Part shown: positions 20,769 to 28,380 of the stretch, piece after piece
How positions within the stretch are numbered: position 1 is the stretch's first letter
Layout of the letters: each line of letters opens with the position of its first letter
Assembly: GCA_003859965.1 (NCBI GenBank)
Contig: RQYR01000010.1
Coordinates: 1-64,000 of the forward strand
Direction: 5' to 3'
DNA length: 64,000 nucleotides
DNA from: Comamonadaceae bacterium OH2545_COT-014
GTDB lineage: Bacteria; Pseudomonadota; Gammaproteobacteria; Burkholderiales; Burkholderiaceae_C
The notes under the pieces: model-generated
What the model was told of the DNA's origin: nothing
The model's database searches: none
Seen by the model: only the letters and a program-made list of their open reading frames with translations
Made by a program: the position numbers and the translations under genes

Positions 20769-21398
20769 ATGAGCCTGATCCCCAAGAAAGGCACGGTCTA
20801 CGTCGTCGATGACGACGAAGCCGTGCGCGACTCCGTGCAGTGGCTGCTGGAAGGCAAGGACTTCCGCGTGCGCTGCTTCGAATCCGCCGAAACCTTCCTC
20901 TCCCGCTTCGACCCGCGCGAAGTGGCCTGCCTGCTGGTGGACATCCGCATGAACGGCATGAGCGGCCTGGAACTGCAAGACAAGCTGCTGGAACGCCAGT
21001 CCCCCCTGCCGCTGGCCTTCGTCACCGGCCACGGCGACGTTCCCATGGCCGTGGACACCATGAAAAAAGGCGCGCTGGACTTCATCCAGAAGCCCTTCAA
21101 CGAAGAAGCCCTGGTCTCCCTGGTCGAACGCCTGCTGGCCCAGGCCAGCGCCGCCTTCGCCCAGCACCAGCAGGCCGCCAGCCGCGACGCGCTGCTGGCC
21201 AAGCTCACCGGCCGCGAGGAACAGGTGCTCGAGCGCATCGTCGCCGGCCGCCTGAACAAGCAGATTGCCGACGATCTGGGCATCAGCATCAAGACCGTGG
21301 AAGCGCACCGCGCCAACATCATGGAAAAGCTGGGCGCCAACACCGTGGCCGACCTGCTGAAAATCGCCCTGGGCCAAGGCACGCCCGCCGGCCGCTGA
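20769..21398 (+). CDS. FixJ/NarL-type response regulator
   Basis: The 209-residue protein has an N-terminal receiver domain with acidic pocket DDDE (residues 14-17), phospho-acceptor Asp58 in CLLVDIRMNGMSG, and Thr/Lys switch positions in AFVTGHGDVPMAV and FIQKPF. The C-terminus is a LuxR-type helix-turn-helix (LTGREEQVLERIVAGRLNKQIADDLGISIKTVEAHRANIMEKLGA). It is the cognate partner of the kinase encoded just upstream in the same operon. Its targets are not evident from the neighbourhood, and folD downstream is probably unrelated. Confidence 0.92.
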   Translation: MSLIPKKGTVYVVDDDEAVRDSVQWLLEGKDFRVRCFESAETFLSRFDPREVACLLVDIRMNGMSGLELQDKLLERQSPLPLAFVTGHGDVPMAVDTMKKGALDFIQKPFNEEALVSLVERLLAQASAAFAQHQQAASRDALLAKLTGREEQVLERIVAGRLNKQIADDLGISIKTVEAHRANIMEKLGANTVADLLKIALGQGTPAGR

Positions 21399-21517
21399 CG
21401 GCAGCCGCTCACGGATGAGCGCAGGCACGGCCCGCCGAAAGCTATCAAAAAAGAAGCACCCAATGGCTTTATCACGGCCTTGAACGCCTTTTTCACTCAC
21501 ACTCTTGCAGACAGCCC

Positions 21518-22369
21518 ATGACCGCCCAGCTCATCGACGGCAACGCCCTCGCCGCACAGGTCCGCAGTGAAGTCGCCCACCGCGTCACCGCCCTGAAAGC
21601 GCGCGGCGTGCAGCCGCACCTGGCCATCCTGCTCGTGGGCGACAACCCCGCCAGCCAGGTCTACGTGCGCAGCAAGGTTGCCGACAGCGAACAAACCGGG
21701 CTGCAAGCCACGCTGGAGCGCTTGCCCGCCGACACCACGCAAGCCGCGCTGCTGGCACGCATCGCCGCGCTCAACGCCGACCCGGCCGTGCACGGCATCC
21801 TGGTGCAACTGCCCCTGCCCGCCCACCTGGACGCGCAGGCCGTCATCGAAGCCATTGCCCCGCACAAGGACGTGGACGGCTTTCACGTCGCCAGCGCCGG
21901 CGCCCTCATGGTCGGCCAAAGCGGCTTTCGCCCCTGCACGCCCTATGGCTGCATGAAGATGCTGGAAAGCATTGGCTATGACCTGCGCGGCAAGCACGCC
22001 GTCGTCATCGGCCGCAGCAACATCGTGGGCAAGCCCATGGCCATGATGCTGCTGGCCGCCAACGCCACCGTCACCATCTGCCACAGCGCCACCGCCGACC
22101 TGGCCAGCCACACCCGCCAGGCCGACGTCATCGTCGCCGCCGTCGGCAAACGCCATGTGCTCACCGCCGGCATGGTCAAGCCCGGCGCCGTGGTCATCGA
22201 CGTTGGCATGAACCGTGACGACGCCGGCAAGCTCTGCGGCGATGTGGACTTCGACCGCGTGAAAGACGTGGCCGGCTGGATCACCCCAGTGCCCGGCGGC
22301 GTCGGCCCCATGACACGCGCCATGCTGCTCGTCAACACCCTGGAAGCGGCCGAACGCGCCAGCGCCTGA
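21518..22369 (+). CDS. folD: Bifunctional methylene-THF dehydrogenase/methenyl-THF cyclohydrolase
   Basis: The 283-residue enzyme interconverts one-carbon tetrahydrofolate forms using NADP. The substrate lysine region [23 protein letters not shown], the family signature [25 protein letters not shown] and the NADP loop [17 protein letters not shown] are all present. [16 protein letters not shown] closes the protein as expected. It is preceded by a short AT-rich repeat (21440-21500) that separates it from the two-component operon. Confidence 0.96.
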   Translation: MTAQLIDGNALAAQVRSEVAHRVTALKARGVQPHLAILLVGDNPASQVYVRSKVADSEQTGLQATLERLPADTTQAALLARIAALNADPAVHGILVQLPLPAHLDAQAVIEAIAPHKDVDGFHVASAGALMVGQSGFRPCTPYGCMKMLESIGYDLRGKHAVVIGRSNIVGKPMAMMLLAANATVTICHSATADLASHTRQADVIVAAVGKRHVLTAGMVKPGAVVIDVGMNRDDAGKLCGDVDFDRVKDVAGWITPVPGGVGPMTRAMLLVNTLEAAERASA

Positions 22370-22430
22370 GTGCACCGCCCTCTTGGCTGGTTCTACAGCA
22401 GCGCCCGCACCCAGCCCCTACGTCCAGCCC

Positions 22431-22907
22431 CTACACCCAGCGCCCCACCCGCGCCGCGTAGCGCGTGAACGCCTCGCCAAAGCGTTCCCGCATCACGCGC
22501 TCCTCCGGCTTGATCTGCAAGGCGTTGAGGGTCAGCACAAACAGCGGCAGCGCGGCAAAAGCGGCCGCGTGGCCCAGATAAACGCCCCAGCCGGCCAGCG
22601 CCAGCAGCATGCCCAGGTACATGGGGTTGCGGCTCAGGCGATACACCCCCGTGGTCACCAGCGCACGGGCGCGCGCTGGCGCCAGCGGGTTGAGCGTGGT
22701 ACGAGCACGGCGAAATTCGCGCACTCCGGCCAATGCCAGGGCCACGCCAGCCAGCAGCAAGCCCAGCGCCAACCCCAGCGCCCAGGGGCGTTGCCCCCTT
22801 GGCCAGAGCTGCGCGGCGGGCCATGCACGCGCCACGCCCCACATCAGCAGGGCGAAGGCGGCGTCGATCACGGGCGGTGGAATGCGGTGGTGCAAACAGG
22901 GCGGCAT
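22431..22907 (-). CDS. Isoprenylcysteine carboxyl methyltransferase-like membrane protein
   Basis: The 158-residue inner-membrane protein has four or so hydrophobic segments and the C-terminal SAM-binding signature of the ICMT/PEMT-like family: GVYRLSRNPMYLGMLLALAGWG followed by PEERVMRERFGEAFTRYAARVGRW. Bacterial members methylate small or lipid substrates of mostly unknown identity. The ATG at 22907 is the first plausible start. It is divergent from the hemerythrin gene. Confidence 0.82.
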   Translation of the reverse strand: MPPCLHHRIPPPVIDAAFALLMWGVARAWPAAQLWPRGQRPWALGLALGLLLAGVALALAGVREFRRARTTLNPLAPARARALVTTGVYRLSRNPMYLGMLLALAGWGVYLGHAAAFAALPLFVLTLNALQIKPEERVMRERFGEAFTRYAARVGRWV

Positions 22908-23222
22908 GACAAAGCGGGTGAAACAACAGCTTGTTTGGGAAGCCGGAAAATTATCAGCAGATGCATGGCGTACGTTGTTCAGCCCAAGCGCGCGCGCCGG
23001 ACGCCTGGGCGCGATGGGGTTCGCGATCTGCCCGCGCGGCCTGCCAACGGCTCATGCCCATGCCCTGCGGTTCTGGCGGCGATAACAGTGTCGCCCATGC
23101 CTGGCACGGCTCACGGCCCGCGACAGCGGCATCGGCATGACGTGCGTCAAGGCCGCCCGCCCGGCGGCCCGCTACGCTTGGCGACCTACGGCCTTGATGC
23201 CATCTCTTTTGCCTTTGCACAC
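22908..23222. other. Intergenic region, no gene recognised
   Basis: This 315-base gap lies between the divergent methyltransferase and hemerythrin genes. An open frame on the plus strand runs through it into the hemerythrin gene, but its translation has no protein-like pattern. I see no RNA, terminator or repeat. Confidence 0.45.
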
Positions 23223-23732
23223 ATGCCTACACTGATCTGGTCTGATGCGCTGTCAGTGGGCGTTGCCCCGATGGATGCCACGCATCAGGAGTTCATTGCC
23301 CTGCTGGCCGAGGCCGAAGCCGCCAGCGACGCCGACTTGCTGCCCCGATGGCAAGCACTGGTCATGCACACACAAGCCCATTTCGATGCCGAAGACCGCT
23401 ACATGCGCGACACCCGCTTTTTCGCGGAAAACTGCCATACCACGCACCACAAGGCCGTGCTGGACGTGCTGCGCCACGGGCTGGCCCGTGGGCAGGCGGG
23501 CGATTTGGCCCCCATCCGGCAAATGACGCGCGAGCTGGCCACCTGGTTCGTGCACCACGCTGACACCATGGACGCTACCCTGGCCGGCCACTTGCAGCGT
23601 GTGGGCTACGACCCGGCCACGGGCCAGATCGCCTACCCCGAACACTTGCCACCGCAGGCCATCGCCGGCTGTGACGGCAGCGACCGCACCCCGCAGACCG
23701 ACATGACCGCCACCAGCAGCGCCACGGCATGA
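23223..23732 (+). CDS. Bacteriohemerythrin
   Basis: The 169-residue cytoplasmic protein should hold an oxygen-binding di-iron site in a four-helix bundle. The ligand set is complete: His in MDATHQEF, His and Glu in HTQAHFDAEDRYM, the pair in CHTTHHKAVLD, and His/Asp in WFVHHADTMD. The N-terminal lead LIWSDALSVGVAPMD is typical of single-domain bacteriohemerythrins. Such proteins store or deliver oxygen, or sense oxygen/NO. A polar tail of about 35 residues follows the bundle. The ATG at 23223 is set by the family N-terminus, not by the much longer open frame. Confidence 0.9.
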   Translation: MPTLIWSDALSVGVAPMDATHQEFIALLAEAEAASDADLLPRWQALVMHTQAHFDAEDRYMRDTRFFAENCHTTHHKAVLDVLRHGLARGQAGDLAPIRQMTRELATWFVHHADTMDATLAGHLQRVGYDPATGQIAYPEHLPPQAIAGCDGSDRTPQTDMTATSSATA

Positions 23733-23831
23733 AGCGGCGCAGCATGCCGCCCGCCAGGCACCTGCCAGCCCCGACGCCTGCCGGCGTCCATGCCGGCTGG
23801 GTGCGACGGGCCTTGGTGTAGCGTATCGAAC

Positions 23832-24452
23832 ATGGAACACTGGCTGATCATTGCGCTGGCGCTGGCCGTGGCGCTGCTCATGGCCCCTTGGCGCCTGCTG
23901 CGCAACCCGGGGCTCATCACGCCGCTGCTGGCGGCGCTGGTCATTACCCCCTGGCTATGGGCGCTGCCCTGGCTGCACCAGATGCCGCTGCAATTGCAGC
24001 TCTCGGGCGCCTGCCTCATCACGCTGCTGCTTGGCTGGCCGCTGGCGGTGCCGGTGCTGTGCCTGGTGGCAGCACTGACAGGGCTGATCGCCCCCGTGGA
24101 CTGGGCGCAACGTGCCAGCATGGCCGTATGGCTGGGGCTGGCGCCCGCCACGCTGTCGGTGCTGCTGGGAGCCGCGCTGCGGCGCTGGGCCGGCCCCAAC
24201 ATGTTCATCTACATCCTGGGCCGGGCCTTTCTGGGTACGGCGGTTTGCATGTTTGCCGCCGGGGCGCTGGCGCAGTATGTGGGACAGCAATCGCTGGCCC
24301 GCGTGGAACCCGGCCTGGCGCTGGTGGCGCGCTGGCTCATTGCCTGGGGCGATGCGTTCATGACCGGCGGCGCCACGGCCGTTTTCGTGGCCTTCCGCCC
24401 GCACTGGCTCGCCACCTGGTCTGACAAGCTCTACCTGACGCCGCGCCCCTGA
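23832..24452 (+). CDS. Polytopic membrane protein, possibly CbiM-like (ECF permease-like)
   Basis: The 206-residue product has about six hydrophobic segments, beginning EHWLIIALALAVALLMAPW. The pattern and length resemble a group of proteobacterial membrane proteins annotated as energy-coupling-factor-type permeases distantly related to CbiM (COG3235-like). I see none of the N-terminal His metal motif of true CbiM, so metal uptake is unproven. No ATPase or transmembrane partner gene is next to it. It follows the hemerythrin gene by 99 bases and may be cotranscribed. Confidence 0.6.
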   Translation: MEHWLIIALALAVALLMAPWRLLRNPGLITPLLAALVITPWLWALPWLHQMPLQLQLSGACLITLLLGWPLAVPVLCLVAALTGLIAPVDWAQRASMAVWLGLAPATLSVLLGAALRRWAGPNMFIYILGRAFLGTAVCMFAAGALAQYVGQQSLARVEPGLALVARWLIAWGDAFMTGGATAVFVAFRPHWLATWSDKLYLTPRP

Positions 24453-24614
24453 TGGGGTGCCCTTGTGTGCCCCTGCCACGCGCCTTGCCGGTGGCAGCGG
24501 ATCACCTCCGCCACCCAGCGTGCAGCCTGGTTAACACGGCCTGTGGCGCAAGATGAAAAGGTACGGACAACCTGCCAGGTGGCCCCGCTCCGCGCCCGCT
24601 TCCGGGGTGGCCAT

Positions 24615-25082
24615 TCAAGGGGCTGGACTGTCCAGCATCGTCTGGGTGTGACGCAAGTCGGTGCAGGCGATTTGGATGCGTGCGCCATGGTCAAAGACCA
24701 TTTCATGCACGATCAGGCCATCATTCAGCCGCACCTCATGCAGCAGCAGATCGCCATGCCAATCGGCCGAATCCCCCTGAATCATGGTGTACTGGCGCAC
24801 GCCCAGGTAGTGCAAATGAATCAGCCGGTCGTGCCAGGGGCCAAGCAGACGCAGGTGAATTTCGGTCTGGCGGATTTCCTGCCGCGAGCCGGTGGCGGTC
24901 TCCACCACGCGGCACTCTTGCAACCACGCATCGTGCAGGGATTGCCGGGCATCCAGGTTGTAATGCCGCTCATCCACGGCAAAGGCCCATACATGCGGTG
25001 GCAGTTGTGCGCGAATGCTGTCCAGATAGGCCTCGTAGGCAGTCCAGGTAATGTCGCCGTTGGCATTGCAGATGTAGTGCAT
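24615..25082 (-). CDS. Hypothetical protein
   Basis: The 155-residue soluble protein is not one I recognise. Its composition and alternating hydrophobic pattern look like a real folded domain (YEAYLDSIRAQLPPHVWAFA, LLLHEVRLNDGLIVHEMVFDHG), and it is rich in His and Trp. The ATG at 25082 starts MHYICNANGD; a longer open frame extends upstream to 25145 but looks less protein-like. It lies downstream of the rtcB gene on the same strand with about 155 bases after the small 48-codon frame, so membership in the RNA-repair transcript is possible but unproven. Confidence 0.6.
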   Translation of the reverse strand: MHYICNANGDITWTAYEAYLDSIRAQLPPHVWAFAVDERHYNLDARQSLHDAWLQECRVVETATGSRQEIRQTEIHLRLLGPWHDRLIHLHYLGVRQYTMIQGDSADWHGDLLLHEVRLNDGLIVHEMVFDHGARIQIACTDLRHTQTMLDSPAP

Positions 25083-25238
25083 GGTGGCTATTGGATCTGT
25101 TCTTGGGGAGTATGACCGCGCCATGCGCAAGCCACATGGCCACAACTCTTGTTTTGATCACTTGACAATCTTGGTGCGCCGGCCGCCGGGGCGTTTTTGT
25201 TCTCAACCGTTTCAATCGGGTCCGAATTGCCACTGGCG

Positions 25239-25385
25239 CTACGCAAAGTCGTAGAACCAGACATCAAACCCGTTCCAAGCGTCACGGTAGAACAAGAAAG
25301 GCTGGCCGTCGCTGGCCAAGCCAGTAACGTGGCGACGGCGCGCGGCTGGCGGCAAAACGCTCAACGCCTGACTTTCCATCGCCAT
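25239..25385 (-). CDS. Small ORF (48 codons) directly after rtcB
   Basis: This short frame begins ATGGCGATGG and ends in a stop at 25239. It is 34 bases downstream of the rtcB stop. Its second half (SDGQPFLFYRDAWNGFDVW then FYDFA) is strikingly protein-like, rich in Phe, Tyr and Trp, unlike random GC-rich translation. It could be a genuine small protein of the rtcB transcript or the 3' remnant of a larger gene whose front was lost. There is no obvious strong ribosome-binding site. I do not recognise a family. Confidence 0.4.
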   Translation of the reverse strand: MAMESQALSVLPPAARRRHVTGLASDGQPFLFYRDAWNGFDVWFYDFA

Positions 25386-25419
25386 CCATCGGCGGCCTGA
25401 GCGGCCCGTGCTGCGTCAC

Positions 25420-26787
25420 TCACCCCTTCACGCACAGCACCTGCTTGAGCGTGTGCACCACGTCCACCAGGTCGCGCTGGGCGGCCATCACCGCGTCGAT
25501 GTCCTTGTAGGCCATCGGGATTTCGTCGATCACGGCCTCGTCCTTGCGGCATTCCACGCCGGCGGTGGCGGCGATCTGGTCGGCCACGGTGAATTGCTTT
25601 TTGGCCTGGGTGCGGCTCATGGTGCGGCCTGCGCCGTGGCTGCAACTGTTGAAGCTGTCGGGGTTGCCCTTGCCGCGCACGATGTAGCTTTTGGCGCCCA
25701 TGCTCCCCGGGATGATGCCCAGCCGCCCTTTTTCGGCATTGACTGCGCCCTTGCGGGTGACGAACACGTCTTGCCCGAAGTGGGTTTCGCGCTGCACGTA
25801 GTTGTGGTGGCAGTTGACCGCTTCCACGTGCGTGTCGAAGGGCTTGGCGATGACGTTGCGCAGCGCGTGGATGACGCGCGTCATCATCACCTCGCGGTTG
25901 GCGGCGGCAAACTTTTGCGCCCAGCCCACGGCCTGCACGTAGTCGCCAAAGTACTGCGCGCCTTCCTCGAAGTAGGCCAGATTGGCGTCGGGCAGGTTGC
26001 GCTGGTGCAGCTCGGCGTCTTTCTTGGCCAGCTCGATGAAGTGGGTGCCGATGGCATTGCCCACGCCGCGCGAGCCGCTGTGCAGCATGATCCACACGCT
26101 TTGCTGCTCGTCCAGGCAGATTTCGATGAAATGGTTGCCCGTGCCCAGCGTGCCCAGGTGCTTGTAGTTGTTGGTGTTCTTGATGCGCGGGTGCTTGTCG
26201 CAGATGGCGTTGAATTCATCCACCAGCTGGGCCCAGGCGTGGTCGGTTTCTTCGGGCGGGGTTTCCCAGCCGCCTTTGTCGCGGCCGTAGCGCTTGGGCG
26301 TCATGCCGTGGGGCACGGCTTTTTCAATGGCCGCGCGCAGCGGGCCCAGGTTGTCGGGCAGGTCGCTGGCGGTGAGCGTGGTCTTGCAGGCGATCATGCC
26401 GCAGCCAATGTCCACCCCCACGGCGGCGGGGATGATGGCGCGCAGGGTGGGGATGACCGAGCCAATGGTGGCCCCGATGCCGTAGTGCACGTCAGGCATC
26501 ACGGCCACGTGCTTGAACACGATGGGCAGGCTGGCCACGTTTTGCAGCTGCTGGCGCGCTTCATCTTCCACCGGCACGCCGCGCGTCCACATCTTCACGG
26601 GCACGGCGCTGCCTTGCTGCATTTGCAGGTAGTGGCCGTGCTCGCTATTGATTTCCACGATTTCGGGCGGCGCTTGTTCTTCAGCCGAGGCCTGGCGCGA
26701 CTGCGCGGCGGCCAGGCGGCGGGCCAGGCGGGCGACGGTGATGTCGTCGGCGGGGGCGGCGACAGGGGTGTTTTGTTCGGTGTTCAT
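25420..26787 (-). CDS. rtcB: RtcB RNA-splicing/repair ligase
   Basis: The 455-residue ligase joins RNA ends bearing 3'-phosphate or 2',3'-cyclic phosphate to 5'-OH ends, using GTP and manganese. The metal-binding motif VGVDIGCGMIA, the GTP/metal residues in GTLGTGNHFIE and HSGSRGVGN, VNCHHNYVQRE, and the guanylylated histidine in NSCSHGAGRTMSR (near residue 384) are all intact. An N-terminal extension of about 45 residues precedes the conserved core. The ATG at 26787 is chosen because GGAA lies nine bases upstream; another ATG at 26799 has no such site. A sigma54 promoter lies about 45 bases before the start, placing it under RtcR. No rtcA (RNA cyclase) gene is present. Confidence 0.93.
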   Translation of the reverse strand: MNTEQNTPVAAPADDITVARLARRLAAAQSRQASAEEQAPPEIVEINSEHGHYLQMQQGSAVPVKMWTRGVPVEDEARQQLQNVASLPIVFKHVAVMPDVHYGIGATIGSVIPTLRAIIPAAVGVDIGCGMIACKTTLTASDLPDNLGPLRAAIEKAVPHGMTPKRYGRDKGGWETPPEETDHAWAQLVDEFNAICDKHPRIKNTNNYKHLGTLGTGNHFIEICLDEQQSVWIMLHSGSRGVGNAIGTHFIELAKKDAELHQRNLPDANLAYFEEGAQYFGDYVQAVGWAQKFAAANREVMMTRVIHALRNVIAKPFDTHVEAVNCHHNYVQRETHFGQDVFVTRKGAVNAEKGRLGIIPGSMGAKSYIVRGKGNPDSFNSCSHGAGRTMSRTQAKKQFTVADQIAATAGVECRKDEAVIDEIPMAYKDIDAVMAAQRDLVDVVHTLKQVLCVKG

Positions 26788-26842
26788 GTGCGGTTCCATG
26801 TGACGGCTGTTGTTTTTTGATTGACTGGCAGTCCTGTGTGAT

Positions 26843-26858
26843 TGCAGGGGGCGTGCCA
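26843..26858 (-). promoter_or_regulatory. Sigma54 promoter of rtcB (P2)
   Basis: Read on the minus strand the site is TGGCACGCCCCCTGCA, a 15 of 16 match to TGGCACG-N4-TTGCA with GG and GC at the correct spacing. Transcription would begin near 26832, giving a leader of about 45 nt before rtcB. This site gives rtcB its own enhancer-dependent promoter, separate from the slipin transcript. Confidence 0.75.
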
Positions 26859-27224
26859 GCTTGGCAGAAGACGGGGGCTGGCGATCCTAAGTAACTGGAA
26901 GCATTGGATTTTTCTTTTTTGACCGCCGTGTCCAGTGCTTGTGTGGCATCTACTTTTTTCAGGATAAATATAGATTTTTAGATAGCAACATATCTGTATT
27001 TATCAGGCTGATGCCTGCGGCAAAGACCGTTGCTGTGCCGGGAGATCAGCCTGCGGGAATGGGCGGGCCGGGACTGCGCCCCGGCGGCTTTGTGGTGCTG
27101 CTGCGTCGTAGCTGGGGGCAAAGGCGCATGGCGGTCACGCCTGAAAACGTATGGGGCCAGGCGCTTTCCATCTCTCATGGCCACTGCAGCGATGCGCTGC
27201 CAAGCCGCCTTGCCGGCAGGGATT
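26859..27224. other. Gap upstream of the rtcB promoter, partly AT-rich
   Basis: This 366-base stretch should hold the activator-binding sequences for P2. The part around 26900-27010 is unusually AT-rich for this genome. I could not find a copy of the GCCC-N5-GGGC dyad seen upstream of the slipin promoter, nor a clear IHF site. Open frames here look random. Confidence 0.45.
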
Positions 27225-27491
27225 TCAGTCGCCCATGCAATGCACAACTTCGTCCAGTGCAGCGGCTTCCTGCAGGAACGCAATGAAATCCGTGTGGGGG
27301 GCTGATTGGCTGCGCAGAAAAGCGATGCACAGGGCTTGATGCGCCGGATACAGCCGGGAGTCTGCGTAGGGGTCCAGGTACACCCCCGTCTTGCCCCGCA
27401 GGTGTTCGATCATGCTGGCGATGCTGGGGTCATCGGCATCCAGAGAAAATTCTTTTGTGCCTGATGCCGAGTGATAGAAAAGTCTGAGCAT
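27225..27491 (-). CDS. Small uncharacterised protein of the RNA-repair operon
   Basis: The 88-residue acidic soluble protein (LRLFYHSASGTKEFSLDADD at the start, FIAFLQEAAALDEVVHCMGD at the end) is not one I recognise. It begins 65 bases after the upstream gene on the same strand, between the slipin-linked gene and rtcB. Its codon use fits its neighbours and the pattern is protein-like. The position suggests an accessory part of the RtcR regulon. It could bind one of the operon proteins, but nothing in the sequence shows a function. Confidence 0.65.
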   Translation of the reverse strand: MLRLFYHSASGTKEFSLDADDPSIASMIEHLRGKTGVYLDPYADSRLYPAHQALCIAFLRSQSAPHTDFIAFLQEAAALDEVVHCMGD

Positions 27492-27556
27492 TTCCGTGCT
27501 TTGCTGTTTTTGAAAAAGGGGTGGTAGGTTTTTGAGCCCAATGGTTTGGTCGGCGC

Positions 27557-28306
27557 TTACAGCACCATGCCGGCCTGGGCGGCGCGGGCGTAGTGGGCCA
27601 GTTCTTCATCTTGGCCTTGCAGTGACCGGATGAAGGCGTCGATGCGGCGATCAATCGTCTCATCGCGCTGCAAATCTTCGCCGTCGTGGCCGATGCCGTG
27701 CAGCGCGGCGATTTGCACGGCGCGGCAGGGCACGTCCAGCAGGGCGCTGAGCACGTGCCAGTGCGCATCGCGCCATTCGGGCTGATGGCGCGCACGAAAA
27801 AAGGTGGGCCACACGTCAAACCACATGTGGCAGACAAAGTTCAGGGGGCCCGTGCCCTGGCCGATGGCGGTGCGCACGTGCGCCAGGCGCGGGCCGATGC
27901 AGTCCTGCCATAGCCGGGGAAAGGCTTGCATCATCCGCATGGCATCGGCCAGGGGCACGCTCTCGTCAATGGCGGCGTAGGGCACGTCGCTGATGCAGTT
28001 GCTCATGAGGTAGTTCAGCCCCATGCCCACCTGCTCGTCGTTGTAGGGGGCCAGGTCTAGCCCGGCGTTGGCAAACAGCACGGTTTGGATGCGCGTCCAC
28101 TCCAGCGGCGTGGCGTGAAACTCGGCCTCGTCGATGGACCAAAACCACTCCTGCCCACGCTGCTCGGGCACGGGGCGGTCAAACAGATAGTGCAGGGCGG
28201 CGGCGTATTGCGCAGGGGCCAAGCCCAGCGCCTCGGGCGTCCAGGCAGGGGCGCTGTCGGCCTCATGCCAGCCCGGGCGGGTGTGTTTTTGGCGTGTTTT
28301 TTTCAT
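27557..28306 (-). CDS. Uncharacterised protein linked to slipin and rtcB
   Basis: The 249-residue cytoplasmic protein has a basic N-terminus (KKTRQKHTRPGWHEADS) and a helical, Trp/His-rich body (QEWFWSIDEAEFHATPLEW, CHMWFDVWPTFFRARHQPEW, AALHGIGHDGEDLQ). The regular helical pattern suggests an alpha-solenoid or HEAT-like fold, but this is inference. It lies 75 bases downstream of the slipin gene on the same strand and is very likely in the same sigma54-dependent transcript. I cannot name a family. Its fixed place between slipin and rtcB points to a role in sensing or handling damaged RNA or the translation machinery. Confidence 0.7.
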   Translation of the reverse strand: MKKTRQKHTRPGWHEADSAPAWTPEALGLAPAQYAAALHYLFDRPVPEQRGQEWFWSIDEAEFHATPLEWTRIQTVLFANAGLDLAPYNDEQVGMGLNYLMSNCISDVPYAAIDESVPLADAMRMMQAFPRLWQDCIGPRLAHVRTAIGQGTGPLNFVCHMWFDVWPTFFRARHQPEWRDAHWHVLSALLDVPCRAVQIAALHGIGHDGEDLQRDETIDRRIDAFIRSLQGQDEELAHYARAAQAGMVL

Positions 28307-28380
28307 GGCGATGTAGGGGGTTGGAGCCACGCCGCGCTTAGGCGGCGTGGCACGTGGAGACGGGCGCGCAGGGGGCGCTG

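Noticed and set aside
22383-23222. A long N-terminal extension of the hemerythrin frame
   Set aside because: The extension is antisense to the methyltransferase gene and has no protein pattern. The hemerythrin family starts at the ATG at 23223.
25180-25205. Plus-strand terminator GCGCCGGCCGCCGGGGCGTTTTTG
   Set aside because: The stem is short and imperfect and no plus-strand gene ends nearby. It may be chance in GC-rich DNA.
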